From: Adiantum capillus-veneris
Taxonomy: Eukaryota > Streptophyta > Polypodiopsida > Polypodiales > Pteridaceae
Assembly (NCBI GenBank): GCA_014529385.2
Contig: CM043944.1
Location: forward strand, 76,211,884 to 76,275,883
DNA length: 64,000 bases
Direction: 5' to 3'
Positions 45,460 through 56,689 of this stretch are shown here, piece by piece; within the stretch, counting starts at the first letter, position 1, and each line of letters opens with the position of its first letter. Under the pieces are notes generated by a model. It had not been told where the DNA came from. It did not search any database and saw only the letters and a list, made by a program, of their open reading frames with translations. The translations under genes and the position numbers were made by a program.

Positions 45460-45477
45460 TTAACGTCTAGGTAACAT

Positions 45478-45723
45478 TTATTTAGTCTTCACTAGCTGGT
45501 TCATCTCTATAAGGTACAATCTATCCTTCAAAATTTCTATATGGACCATTAAATGCTCAATATTTTTTTGTTGAATGATTATCACCTCTGCATCATTCTC
45601 TTGGTCAATTTGATATTCCAAAACTAATTCTTTGAGACAAATCATCTCCTCTTTGTATCCCTGCACCTCTAATCTAGCTTCTTCCAGTTCAATTGTCAAA
45701 GTAGTCATTTCACAAAGTAACAA
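45478..45723 (-). CDS. 81-codon coiled-coil-like ORF
   Basis: A minus-strand ATG-to-stop frame rich in Leu, Glu, Ile and Lys with heptad-like spacing (LTIELEEARLEVQGYKEEM, IEHLMVHIEILKDRLYLIE). It lies just right of TIR element 2. Probably the C-terminal piece of a larger broken coding region on the same strand, perhaps a retroelement accessory ORF. Function unknown. Confidence 0.35.
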   Translation of the reverse strand: MLLCEMTTLTIELEEARLEVQGYKEEMICLKELVLEYQIDQENDAEVIIIQQKNIEHLMVHIEILKDRLYLIEMNQLVKTK

Positions 45724-46631
45724 GAGAACTCTCAGCCTCTATCATTTATACCATGTCATTTACTATAGTGTTCAAGGCTTCTTAAGTAGTTGTGATACAC
45801 CCATCAGTCACACTATCGCGGTTGTTCCAATCCAATTCATATACCATAAGCAAAGCTAGGTAAGGCATCTAAAGTTTCTCTGGAGTCTTGATCACTAGAA
45901 TGTCTACCATGGCCTTCTTCTAAAGTCTTTGTAGCCTATTCAACCCATTCTGTTGAACAAGTGTATGTACTACTAGAGCTGTCCAAGAAGTACTAGCTGG
46001 AATGCTATCTTTCCCCTTGTCAGTAGTAGTCTCCTTAACCATAGTGGCCTATGATGGAGTGCTAGGTAATTCAATGGCTTTGTTAGCAAAAGCACATGGA
46101 GTCTTGTCCACTACAGTTTGTGAAAACTTTACGCCAGTGATGTTGTTCTTATTTTCTACATGGATCTAAAATTTTAAGCAAGTTGGATACTTTCAGGTTT
46201 TTTAGTGTCGTCTCTAAAGTTCCTACTCTAAAGTTCTTGCTTTCAATTGGTTTGTGGCTCTTTTCGACCCTGAAGCAATGGTGATCAGAGTCAATTCCTT
46301 GCCTTTACCTTCTAGAGTGTTTTCTATTCCATGCCCTTCTATTGTTTCTTATTCACTAGTCTGGGTGCTTTTAATACTTCCTCCTAGAACCTCCTTACAG
46401 ACCATGGTGGCAATAATGTGCATGCGAATGTAGTTTTCCTAGTACATAAACTTCCAAGACACCATGCTTTAAACTCGAGGTGTCACCCATAGATATGTTA
46501 ATATAGCACGTGAGTTCAACATAAGGGTTTTTATATTATAAAAATTTAACATAATTACATTAATAGAAGGGGGTTTTTATTTTATTTTGGAAGAAAATCC
46601 GTAAGTTTCTTAAGAAAAAAGTGTTGTTTAA

Positions 46632-47101
46632 TTACTTTAGGGAATGTAGGTACATGGTGTTTTTAAAACCCTTTGAACGCACGTGACATACTTGATTTCT
46701 TCTAAGTAACTCCTTTAAGTCTTTAAAGAGTATTTGAGTCTTCACCTTGAGAGTCTGTTGTATCAAGCTATTATACCAAAAGTAACTCAAAATGATGTCG
46801 CCCTTGGGATTTTTAATTTTGGCTAGCATCACATTAAAAATATTTCCATATACATATATTTGGCTATTTTTAGGCTTATGGGATCTGCGACAAATTTGTA
46901 TGCTGCCTTGAATTCCATGGCTAAAATTGGAATCACTTGTCCTCCAATTTTTTGCTTCTTTTTTGTATGAGCATCTTCATTCAAAAACTTACTGACTTCG
47001 TTCTCTGAACATGGTGTAGCCTTATTTGAAAAGGGAAGATTAAGACATGGGAAAGTGTAGCTATTGTGGCTTTCACTAATCTTCCATCGGATTTCTATCA
47101 T
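46632..47101 (-). pseudogene. Unrecognised broken ORF pair
   Basis: Minus frames 47101-46829 and 46832-46632 overlap by four bases and read as one protein across a frameshift: a Lys-rich segment (EDAHTKKKQKIGGQ), then MEFKAAYKFVADPISLKIAKYMYMEIFLM, then LAKIKNPKGDIILSYFWYNSL. I do not recognise the family. Same strand as the coiled-coil ORF, so both may come from one decayed gene. Confidence 0.35.
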
Positions 47102-48740
47102 GTCAGTATCTCAATTGAAGGTATCCACCACCTGCCTAATAATTCTCAGATCAAAACTCATTTTTGTTGCTTCTAGCACAATTTACATGTCCTAGAACTG
47201 AAGCAAGGCCCTTTCACTCTAATGAAAAATGTATCTGCCAATTTTATGATATAACTCAACAACTCTTCGATATGTGCGGTCTGAGCATCCATGGTTTCTT
47301 GCATGCTTTTAAACATCTTCTATTTGCCCATCTTGAAGTCCTGTGATGAACCTTGAGTAGAGAAGGAAAATTCATTGGATGACGATAGTGAATCAAAGCA
47401 CGAACACTTAGGGGTTTCAGGTGAACAACAAAGAGAGATAATGGAAATGGCATAGGTGATGGAAAGTCATTCTTAGCAGGCTATGTAGAATTTGAAGACA
47501 AAGACAATACTGAAGGAACCTCCGTATGCCATGGCGCTAAGCATGCAATTATTCGAGGGTAAAGCTCTAGATGACGCACTCTTTGCATAGTTATACAAAC
47601 AAGCACCATGAACGCACCATGCTCCAACTGCCCTGGGGTTTATGTGCACTATTTTTGACTTTGGTGCAACCAAAGATAGTAAAATCTATGAGTGGGAATA
47701 GTCCAAGGTATATGTGCAATCATGTGCAAGCCAGAGTACTAGAGCAAGTTGGAAGTTTTTGGGCAGGCAAGTGGTTGCTCGAATGCATGCTTGAGGTAGT
47801 GTTTTAGGGAAAAAATTCTTCTTGATGGACTAAATAGGTTGGCAGATCACGGTGCTCCATGAGATGGAGACATGTGTCAATATTTGTTCTCTGAAGTGCT
47901 CTCCAGGTCCTTAATCGGAAGTACATGGTGAGAGATATTGGAATATGGTGATAGAGGTGCTTTGTAGACCCTCACTTGGATGGGTAAGCGTGACATGGCC
48001 TTGAAGTGTAGGCGATGGAGCCAGGGATAAAGTGCTTGTGTTGTGGAGTGTGCCAGTTCTTTCAGATTGTCAATCAGAGTCCAGATGCCTGAGATATGGC
48101 TACTCAAAGTTTTGTTGGGGATCCCCTCAATAAGTGTGATGTCAGCGGTTTTCTTAGCCTTTCCATGGTTCTCAGAGATAGTTTCTTCCCCAAGTCATTT
48201 ATTAGTGTATTTTTTATGCGCCTTGTTCTCCTACCTTATCAACTTGGCACCAAATCTTTTGTAGACCTACGCCTTCTTCTCTAGGGAAAACACGTTCATG
48301 TTGTTCCTAGTCATCATAGACTCAATTTCCCTTCTATTAAATGCAATTGTTTTGTGCCTACACTTTGTTAGCTCTTAGTGGATACAATAGGTTGGACTAA
48401 TGACAAATTTCAGCAAAAGATACTACAAGGCAGAGCTCCAACAACCCCAACCTAGCAAATAAGGGTGGACCACGACAACTCTCCTGCTGAATGTGGTTCA
48501 CCTTGTTGAAATTTCAGCAATAGCACCACACCTTGCAAGCATCAGCAAGCATTAATCTCTCTATGAAACAACAACAACCTAACAACGCTTCTCATGTAGT
48601 TGGTTTCAACTCCCTCTTAGATTTTGTTTGTCAACTTTAGCCGAGGTTGCTATTCATGGAGTTATAAATAATTTCTTTATCTTTTGTGATTAATCCCATT
48701 CTACTATACATAAATGCCTCAAGTTGGGAAACATCTAGTA
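47102..48740. other. Stretch without recognised gene
   Basis: Only short, overlapping frames on both strands, none with a domain. No repeats with clear ends. Confidence 0.4.
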
Positions 48741-48747
48741 GTGTAAT

Positions 48748-49831
48748 ATGGCTACCACTTCTCCTTTGGCTATCGCCCATCCTTGCTCAACTATTTCTAT
48801 AGCCTTAGCGGCTCTAACCATGCAAGGCAGTCCGCATGATACCTCCGAACCTATGGTCACTTCAGAAGTAGCCTCAATAACTCCTTCAATTGGGCCTTTT
48901 CCCACTAGTTTCCTCACCAATGTGCCTAAACTTTATACATCCTTGTCCATGCATTCCCCTTCTATAACCCCTTCTGCATCGGCAATTTTCCCTTCAGAAC
49001 TTGCCTCCTCCACAAGTAGTTTCCTCCCCGGATTCAATTTTAAAGCCGCTTACAGAAACACTCTCACTCATGGAAAAACCTCTTTGGGGACAAATTCTCC
49101 CACCCATGTGACCTGTTGAAGAAAAACTTTCTTTGGTTCGGAGGAGATTCAATGATTAACTACCAACTTTCCCTTTGAGGATCGTGATCAACTCTCCCTC
49201 CCATCAACAAAAAGTCTTGTCTTGGTAGGCTCCTCTAGCACTATCTCAAATGGCATTATCCCCAATCCCCCCCCTCACATTTACATCTTCCTTTGGCTCT
49301 CTCTTCGCACCAAGTAGTTTCCTCCCCGGATTCAATTTGAAATCCACTTACAGCAACACTCTCACTCATGGAAAAACCTCTTTGGGGACAAATTCTCCCA
49401 CCCATGTGACCTATTGAAGAAAAACTTTCTTTGGGTTGGAGGAGATTCAAGGATTAACTACCAACTTTCCCTTTGAGGATCGTGATCAACTCTCCCTCCC
49501 ATCAACAAAAGGTCTTGGCTTGGTAGGCTCCTCTAGCAATATCTCAAATGGCATTATCCCCAATCCCCCCCTCACATTTACATTTTTGTTTGGCTCTCTC
49601 TCCGCACCCTATTGTTACTTTACCTTTACCACGCCTTTAACCAATAGTCCACCGCAAACACCTCTCCCTATTCTACCCGCCATGAACAAACCTACGGGAT
49701 TCCACAAGATTGTGGACCTCTCTTTGGAAGATTTAAAGAAATCAATCTCAAGATTCACAAAGCTGAGTCCCATCTCACACACCTTCAAAGTCTTAGGGCC
49801 AACAAAAAAGCACCTCTTTACCTTTGTATGA
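48748..49831 (+). pseudogene. Ser/Thr/Pro-rich coding-like region with 298-bp tandem duplication
   Basis: The frame 48748-49119 (MATTSPLAIAHPCSTISIAL, Ser/Thr/Pro-rich) runs into the first repeat unit. After the duplication, 49436-49831 continues with LPAMNKPTGFHKIVDLSLED and LKKSISRFTKLSP. Further downstream, residues such as AKLEVFNLQFQLDGTEA and HDLVEERLLELTRK suggest a helical C-terminal part in a shifted frame up to about 50080. Family unknown; it may be a retroelement-borne or captured ORF. Confidence 0.4.
49013..49608 (+). repeat. 298-bp tandem duplication
   Basis: CAAGTAGTTTCCTCCCCGGA starts at 49013 and 49311, and both units continue alike to CTCTCTC-TCCGCAC with a handful of differences (roughly 95 percent alike by eye). 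The period is not a multiple of three, so it disrupts any frame. Confidence 0.93.
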
Positions 49832-50177
49832 AAACTCCCTGACTTTCTCTTGATGAGTCACACACACAAGCTCTCCTTAGTGCCAAACTAGAAGTCTTCA
49901 ATCTTCAATTTCAATTAGACGGCACTGAAGCATAGAATCAAGCCCAAACTCTCTTCATAACTAATCTTCAAAATAACTTTCATAGTTATCATGATCTTGT
50001 AGAGGAAAGACTTTTAGAACTCACTAGAAAGCTTATATTATCTCCTTCCCAAGAGTTCAACCTCCGGCTTGCGCTAGTCAACTCCTCCAATGGAAGCAAA
50101 TTCCCTCCAAAAGTTTGATGCAAACCTTCAAAATGTGATCCTCCATATGCATCTAGCCTCCTCCTTCAACATGACGG
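49832..50177 (+). other. Tail of the unrecognised coding-like region
   Basis: Contains the shifted-frame residues mentioned for 48748-49831, then plain sequence up to the D LTR edge at 50178. No separate gene. Confidence 0.3.
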
Positions 50178-51228
50178 TGTGAGCGGGATGGAAATACACA
50201 CAACGTCTCTATAATCACCCGGCACACACTCTTGGGATAACACACACACACACACACACATGGGGAACCACTTGGCTTACAAAATCCACCTAGGACAAGG
50301 AACACACCGATGGTGTAAGAGGAGAGAGACTATCCATTTGCCCACTCAACACACACACACACACACACAAATTAGCTTAAAGGAGAAATATTTTTGATGC
50401 TTAGATAGAATTGATCTTGGGCCAACACCAATGCGGCAAATAGCTCACAACATATTTATGAAATATGTCACAATTTGAGTATAGGCTTCGCTCATAGGAG
50501 AAACTTACATAGCCAAAAAAACAAGAAAACAATGAGAAATCTGGCAAAATGGATAGCACCATTGTGTCTAGAATGGCCAAAAACCTTAGTCTACACTATC
50601 AAAGTGCTCCAATTTGAGCTCAGATGAGTAGTTCATGGCCAAAACATGCTCCAAAAACAGCAAAAATTTGAAATGCGGCTCTTCCTCCTCTTCTCTCCAC
50701 GTTTTTTTGGTTTTTTTCTCAATCTTTTCAATGTCCACACTTCACTTTATCCCTTGGGCATATTCGGCCTTTTGTATTGACCTCAAACGGACCCCAAATA
50801 GGCCAAAAAATGGCCATGCCCATCCGCACACCTGGCACTCAACTTTTCTCAATAATGCATCCCGCAATCATGTGAAGTGGCCCCCAAATATAGTTCTCAT
50901 GATGACCTTTTTGCATAATTCATCACGTTGTGTCCTCACTTATCCACATGCAAGTCTTGATCTCATTCGTCCTCCTGACGCCATTGGCATCGGCCCGCTG
51001 ATAGCTTCCTTGAGAAGTTTTACGCTCTACCAAATCCTCACTATTATAGAAAAACATACAGATACTGGTGAAGATGAAAATGGATGTACTATGTACACGC
51101 TGTCCTACATATACACATGTGGGTCCCACATAACCACATGGATTTGGACAATGGGCAATTCTTTATTCAATGCACAATGCATGTGTATGTACAAATTCAC
51201 AATCACTTCTTCCAAAAACCTCCTAACA
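50178..51228 (-). repeat. Element D 3' LTR (family B)
   Basis: The reverse complement starts TGTTAGGAGGTTTTTGGAAG and ends CATCCCGCTCACA, matching the B and C LTRs along its length. About 1051 bp, shorter than B by scattered deletions. (AC)n runs at 50242-50261 and 50350-50368 match the GT runs of B. A 198-codon plus-strand frame (50635-51231) is an accidental antisense frame. Confidence 0.92.
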
Positions 51229-51292
51229 TAATTTTCCCATCCCCTAGCTACTAGATCATTCATGATTAGTAGCAGCAAAAAGAGATATGAGA

Positions 51293-51422
51293 CTCGCCGC
51301 GTCATAGGTCTCCTCATCCCTCACAGACATTACTTGTTCTGTAGACAACTCATCTTTCTCGCCGCGTCACAGGTCTCCTCATCCCTCACAGACATTACTT
51401 GTTCTGTAGACAACTCATCTTG
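51293..51422 (-). repeat. 65-bp tandem duplication near 3' end of D
   Basis: CTCGCCGCGTCATAGGTCTC starts at 51293 and an almost identical unit at 51358. It sits in the same part of the element as the 152-bp duplication of B. Confidence 0.92.
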
Positions 51423-51489
51423 CTCCACTATCATTAATCTAGCATGATAAAATTTAAGATTCAATCCATATACCTTGACTTATGTAGAA

Positions 51490-52660
51490 TCCCATCCAGG
51501 CTAGCCAGCTGATAGGTACCATTCAGAAAACACTCCACTACCTTAAAAGGGCCTTCCCACTTAGTTTGAACTTCTTTTGGAATGTCTTGTCCAGCTTACT
51601 GTTGTAGCGCTAAACCAAGTCATGTTTCTTGATACTCTTACTTTTGACCTTTTCATTTACCTTTTCTAAAGCTGTATCTTGCATGTGTCCATAATGTTCC
51701 AATGTGCTCATCTTATCCAATTGAACCTCTTGTAATTGTAAGAGCCTCTCTTTGAATGCATCACTGAACTGCCCAAGAAACTTCTGTAACATCTTGACCA
51801 CAAGAAACTTTACTTCCACAGGCAATAATGCTTCCTTTCCATATACCAAATGAAATGGATTAAACCATGTACCTGTCTTCACCAGAGTACAATAAGCCCA
51901 TAATGCACTAGGGAATTCCAAATCCCAGTTCTTTCCTTGGTGCTCTGTCACTTTTGAAAGAATTTGTACCAATTCACCATTGAATCTTTCATTTAATCCA
52001 TTACATTGTGGATAATATAACGAGTGGTATACTGGTGCCTAATCTTCATCTTTGCGCATAAAAAGTTTAATAGTTTCGCTCTAAATCCGGGTCCCTTATC
52101 CAAAAGTATCTCTAGTTGCACCTCAAACTTGCAACATATTTCATCGTACACAAATTTTTCCACATCCTCTGCAGTGATTTGTTTTACTATTGTAGCCTCT
52201 GCCCATCTAGAGAGATAGTCCATTGCAATCAAAATATAGCTTTTTTCCCTTGCTTGTGATAGGTAACGGGCCTATTCCATCAATCCCCCACTTTTGAAAC
52301 ACATCAAATGCCATAATAGTTTTTCATAGGTCTGGCTTCGACACTCTCTTCCCAAATGCTTGACATCTATTGCAAGACCTACACCAATGGTGAACATCCT
52401 TGTGCAAACTAGGCCATACATACCCCTCTTACAAGATCTTTTGCAAGGTGATCTCTAGAGCAAAGTGTACGATTCTCTTCCAACACTCTATAAAGCTCCT
52501 CCCACCAAGGTACACGTCTCAACACAAGATCAGCCCCTTTCATGTACAAGACATCACCAATCAATTTATACTTGGATGATCTATGCACAAAACCATACTT
52601 CATAGACTTATGAATGTCCTTCGGAATGATTCTGCTAGCAAAAGCTCCTCTTCTTGAGCC
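51490..52660 (-). pseudogene. Element D integrase
   Basis: 52603-52409 reads YKLIGDVLYMKGADLVLRR then ELYRVLEEN, after which a small deletion removes the HEGACGxHF half of the zinc finger and shifts the frame. 52232-51993 covers LSRWAEATIVKQITAEDVEKFVY and LLDKGPGFRAKLLNF (second Asp). 51972-51610 covers ALWAYCTLVKTGTWFNPFHLVYGKEALLPVEVKF and the KSIKKHDLV C-terminal part. Frames are broken between the blocks. It keeps Gln (RHQYTT) where B has TAG. Confidence 0.85.
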
Positions 52661-53140
52661 AAACTTTCCCGGACATGATAAAGAGGTAAATTAGTCCTTA
52701 ACATAAATATCTCTCCAATCATGCTTTGAGCTGCTTCATGTGCCTCTTCATTTAGAGCACGCTCAATGTTTCTGATGCTCCATGCTTCAAACTTTTTAAC
52801 ATGCCTTTAATTTTGAAACACATTTCCTTCAATGAGGTGTTCTTGCTCTTCCACACACCCAACACTTACTTCACAACTAGCAAGGCATCACCTTTTATGC
52901 TCAACCTCTAGTCCCATGCTTCAAACAAATGTGTAATCCGGCTTCCAACGTAGAATATTCAGCCTCATTGTTACTATGTGCATCCAATTTGAACCCTCTC
53001 TTGCATACTAGCTTCCCCTCTGGATTGTAAAGTGCCATACCCCTTGAAGCCGCATCATGGCTCTTTTTGTATGAGCCATCAAAGAGCAACACATGTTCAT
53101 TGCTGATTTGTGGCACTTATTCAACTACCCGTTCACCACC
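52661..53140 (-). pseudogene. Element D second RNase H (archaeal-like)
   Basis: 53116-52901 gives LLFDGSYKKSHDAASRG and HSNNEAEYSTLEAGLHICLKHGTRG, the first two catalytic motifs. The GDALLVVK motif follows near 52890 in another frame, with frameshifts down to 52700. Confidence 0.83.
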
Positions 53141-53146
53141 TCTTCC

Positions 53147-53565
53147 TTAACAAGAAGGGGATTCTCCTTGTAACTCATCAGCTAGGGTAGCTCTTGTATT
53201 GTCTTCCACTAAAAAAGAGAACTCAAATTCTTGCATCTCAATTACCCATTGCTTGACCACCTTTGAAATGTAAGTGCCATTAATTAATTGTGGCAAAAAG
53301 GAGTAACTCGTTAAAAAAAAAAAAGATCGTGGTAGCAAGTAATGACGAGATTGTCGATAGGCAAATACTACACTGGCCATCACTAGCTCTACTTCCAATA
53401 ATTTTCTTTGCTACCAACTTCACTCGTCTTGCACAATACATTGGACTCATATAATGGTTGCCCTTCCCCCTTTGGAATAGCATGGCTCTAATGGCATCAT
53501 CCCCTATTGATGGATTTACATAAAACACTTGCTCCTAATCAGGAGCCTGCATGGCTGACACTCCC
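53147..53565 (-). pseudogene. Element D RT-linked RNase H
   Basis: 53528-53280 holds FYVNPSIGDDAIRAMLFQRGKGNHYMSP, then a shift leads to MEVELVMASVVFAYRQSRHYLLPRSF (53398) and KQWVIEMQEFEFSFLVED. It has a single copy of the segment duplicated in B. An A run (53312-53323) in the linker may have caused the shift. Confidence 0.83.
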
Positions 53566-53566
53566 C

Positions 53567-54495
53567 CTAACACCTCTTGAAACACTTCTTCACACTTGTC
53601 ATACCATTGCAATGGATCATGCTTTGCCAATTGTTGTAATGGATAAGGAGCTGTGAAGGCAGTGGAATAAATTGCGCCATGTACTTCATTTTGTGTATAA
53701 AGGTTGCCAATTGCTTTGTACTCTTAGTTGATGGAAGAAGAATAATAGACTTAACCTTGTCTAGATCACTCTCAATGCCATTTTTTGACACCATATGGCC
53801 CAATAAATTCACCCTTGGCTATGCTAGATGAAATTTCTTTGGATTTAGTTGTCCTCCACATTCATCACATTGAGCCAATACCATCTGCAACTTCTCATGG
53901 TGTTCAACCCTACTATTGTAGACACAAAAGTTGTCCATTAAATCTTTTACACAACTACCAATGAATGGTGCCAATAACCAATGTTCTCTCTCTTGATAGA
54001 AGGATGTTCCATTTGACAACCCAAATGGCAATACCATGTAGCAATAACAACCCCATGGTATAATGAAAGTTGTCATTTTTTGGTATTTAAGAGTAATCTT
54101 CAATGGAAAATAGATTGAAAAACCATCACACACACTGTACCTCTCATAACTTGCCACTGAATCCAAGATCTGATCAATGAATGGAAGAGGGTATGGGTTA
54201 TTCTTAGTGGCTGCATTTAAGGGTTTTATAATCTACACAAATCCTCCACTTTCCATCCTTCTTTGGGCTAACCACTATTGGACTCACCCATTCTGTGGTC
54301 TCCACTGGGACTATGAATCGTGCCTTCGATAACTTGTCCACCTCTTGCTGCAAAGCTTCCATGTGCTCTTGACCCGTCCTTCTTAGCCTTTTCCTCACTG
54401 GCTTAGAACCTTCCTTTAGCTCCATATGCATCTCTTCTCCTTTGAACCCTCTAATCTCTTCATATGACGTAATGAGAAACTCAGGAAAACTAGCC
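53567..54495 (-). pseudogene. Element D reverse transcriptase
   Basis: Starts at the truncation point 54495 (FLITSYEEIRGFKGEEM), then RMGQ/RTGQEHMEALQQEVDKLS, WVSPIVVSPKKDGKWR. An extra A shifts the frame at about 54227. 54166-53822 has ERYSVCDGF, WGCYCYMVLPFGLSNG and LMDNFCVYN: the second Asp of the FMDD box is Asn (codon near 53930), so catalysis would be lost. TAG at 53819-53821 stands where C has Gln, as in B. 53812-53567 covers the connection region (LGHMVSKNGIESDLDKV). Confidence 0.87.
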
Positions 54496-54647
54496 AGTGA
54501 GACGAGCACAAAGCGTAACACGGACCCCGACAGCCTCAAACGCCAAGTGCCGATGCACGCCGAGCCGGCCACAATTAAATGAATAGGGGACACCACCTAG
54601 CTTTAAGCGGCTAGGACGTGGACAACGGTGATTTGAAATAACACAAA

Positions 54648-54705
<58 letters not shown>

Positions 54706-55560
54706 TGAGGCAGGTGATGAAAACCCCTTGGGATGTGAGGGAGAACTAATTTTATGCAATATTTACAGCAACCTTATTTTTGATGAGGTGGCAACCATGG
54801 TGATAGAGAGAGATAGTGAGCCTAATAGTGCGTTCTCTAGAGGTGACTCATAGACATGGAGACTTCTACTAGCATCAGTGTGTGGTGACCATTGGAGTCA
54901 AGGTGTAGACATGGCTTGTTCATATAGATCTAATTCCCAAAATGCTACACTAAATCCCCTCTCTCTTTATACAAGTGTTGCCAGTCCCTCCCACCAAAAT
55001 GCTACCAAGTGTTGACCCCCCCCCCACCCCCGGATAGTGCCCTCTCAGTGCCTTTTTATAGGTGCAAGCTGCTTTAGGTTTAGGGTAGTCTGATTAGGTT
55101 AGGACCCTAATCAGGGGGGACAAAGAAAGGGGGTGGGTCCCAGATGGTTGACCCTGGCTTTGTCTTAGGAGGATTTAAAAAATTGAAAACTCCTAGGTGG
55201 GTCTTTGTGACCATCACCTAGAGAGAAGCGACAATTTACAATTGGAGTTTTTACAAAATTTTGGCTTGAACTGGAAAAAATAATGACAACCTACGGGTAT
55301 TACTGAAAAGATGCGTCGTGGATGAGATGCGGCGAACGGCGGGCCTAGCGGGTGCATCGGTGTAGTGTGTTCGCCAGTTTCGAGGCCGACCGAGGCATGC
55401 CTTTGGCGTCTTTCCTTGATTTAGCGTTTTCGTCGCGTGACTTGCCCGTCCTTCTTCTTTGGGCGTCGATGTCGAATCCTTTGTTTTTTTTTTTTTTGGG
55501 GTGTGTATGACGTGCATGTATTGTGTGTTTATATGTGTGTGTGTAGGTGTGTGTGTGCTA
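54496..55560. other. Stretch with CA microsatellite, no gene recognised
   Basis: Includes (CA)n at 54652-54702 and a C run at 55018-55029. Some GC-rich sequence (55310-55450) but no domain-like frame on either strand. Confidence 0.45.
54652..54702. repeat. (AC)n microsatellite
   Basis: About 51 bp of uninterrupted AC. Confidence 0.97.
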
Positions 55561-55576
55561 GTGTATGTGCCATGGG

Positions 55577-55578
<2 letters not shown>

Positions 55579-55617
<39 letters not shown>
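55579..55617. repeat. (GT)n microsatellite
   Basis: About 39 bp of GT, with further interrupted GT at 55520-55560 and 55810-55832. Confidence 0.95.
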
Positions 55618-55619
<2 letters not shown>

Positions 55620-55774
55620 GAGTGTGTGAGAGTGTTTATGTAAGCATCGAGGGCGTGTGAGTGTGGGAACGAGGGAGAGAGTGAATTATATAGATATATT
55701 TATATAAATTTTTTAACAAAATATTTTTACGTGCAACTTCTTACAGAGAACGAGGGGGGGGGAAGGAGATGGCG

Positions 55775-55956
55775 TGACTAAGAGGGGGGGGGGGGGGAAT
55801 GGCGAGGGAGTGTGTGTGTGTGTGTGTGTGTGTAGGTAGGTAGGAGAGAGAGAGGGAGAGGGTTGTGTTGCGCTTGTTCGGTCGACAAAAGAGAGCAAGA
55901 GGGAGAGGGGGGATGGCGAGGGGCTGGGGAGAGGGTGTGTGGGTGGGTGTGTGTAC

Positions 55957-56020
<64 letters not shown>

Positions 56021-56275
56021 AACTTGCTGGTTATGCCTGCGGGCCTAAACGAGAGGAGTGCAAGAGAGAAAGGGAAAGAGATGGTGGGATCGAGCTGCGA
56101 GTGGCCCCAACAGAGAGCGAGGGGGGGGAGGGGGGGGGATCAACGGGATGGGGGGTTAGGACGAGCTGCGGGCGAGAGAGGAGGGCGGGGGGGGGGGGGG
56201 GGGGGGGGGGGATGAGGTTGAGGGGTGAGGTGTTGGTTATGAGAGAGGGAGAGAAATTATCGGATTGCACCTGTG
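55775..56275. repeat. Purine-rich tract with long G runs
   Basis: Contains a G run of about 15 at 55783-55798, GA microsatellite 55958-56018, G-rich 56120-56138, and an uninterrupted run of 25 G at 56187-56211. Frames through it are compositional artefacts. Confidence 0.9.
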
Positions 56276-56283
56276 GGGCCGTT

Positions 56284-56286
<3 letters not shown>

Positions 56287-56372
<86 letters not shown>
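56287..56372. repeat. (AG)n microsatellite, about 86 bp
   Basis: An uninterrupted AG run between short unique segments. Confidence 0.97.
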
Positions 56373-56377
<5 letters not shown>

Positions 56378-56689
56378 TATTTGTAAAAGCATGGCGGCCC
56401 TCCAATGGAAGGAAGAGGGTGGCGGCTTTTTTTATGCGCCCATTGTGCTAGATGACACAGAAGCAAGGTAAGAGAGAGAGATGGTGGGTTGGCGGCCCGC
56501 CAATGGATAGAGAGAGAGACTGTCCTCTGGTGATAATGGAGGGGTTTGGCCAAACTGAAGAGCGGCCCATCATGGGTAAGCATAGAAGGGGGGTGGTGAA
56601 TGTTAAAGCAACGTTTTTATCATTTTTGTTTGGTATTGTGCTCTTTCCCGTTTGGGGTTGGTTCTTGCGGCCGCGGTTTCGAAAACCGG
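56373..56689. other. Short unique stretch
   Basis: GGGTTGGCGGCCCGCCAATGG (56486-56506) carries a GGCGGCCCGCC near-palindrome. No supported gene. Confidence 0.35.

Larger units (their letters stand above)
50178..54495 (-). mobile_element. Truncated family B Gypsy element D
   Basis: Minus-strand copy with its 3' LTR (50178-51228), integrase, second RNase H, RNase H and RT. Homology to B and C stops abruptly at 54495 in the pre-RT region, so gag, protease and the 5' LTR are missing. No target duplication can be checked. Confidence 0.9.

Noticed and set aside
50635-51231. 198-codon plus-strand ORF
   Set aside because: It lies entirely antisense to the family B LTR of element D and has no counterpart frame in the B or C LTRs.
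55939-56583. Several long ORFs on both strands
   Set aside because: Kept open by GA and G-run composition; products are Arg-Glu, Leu-Ser or poly-Gly/Pro.
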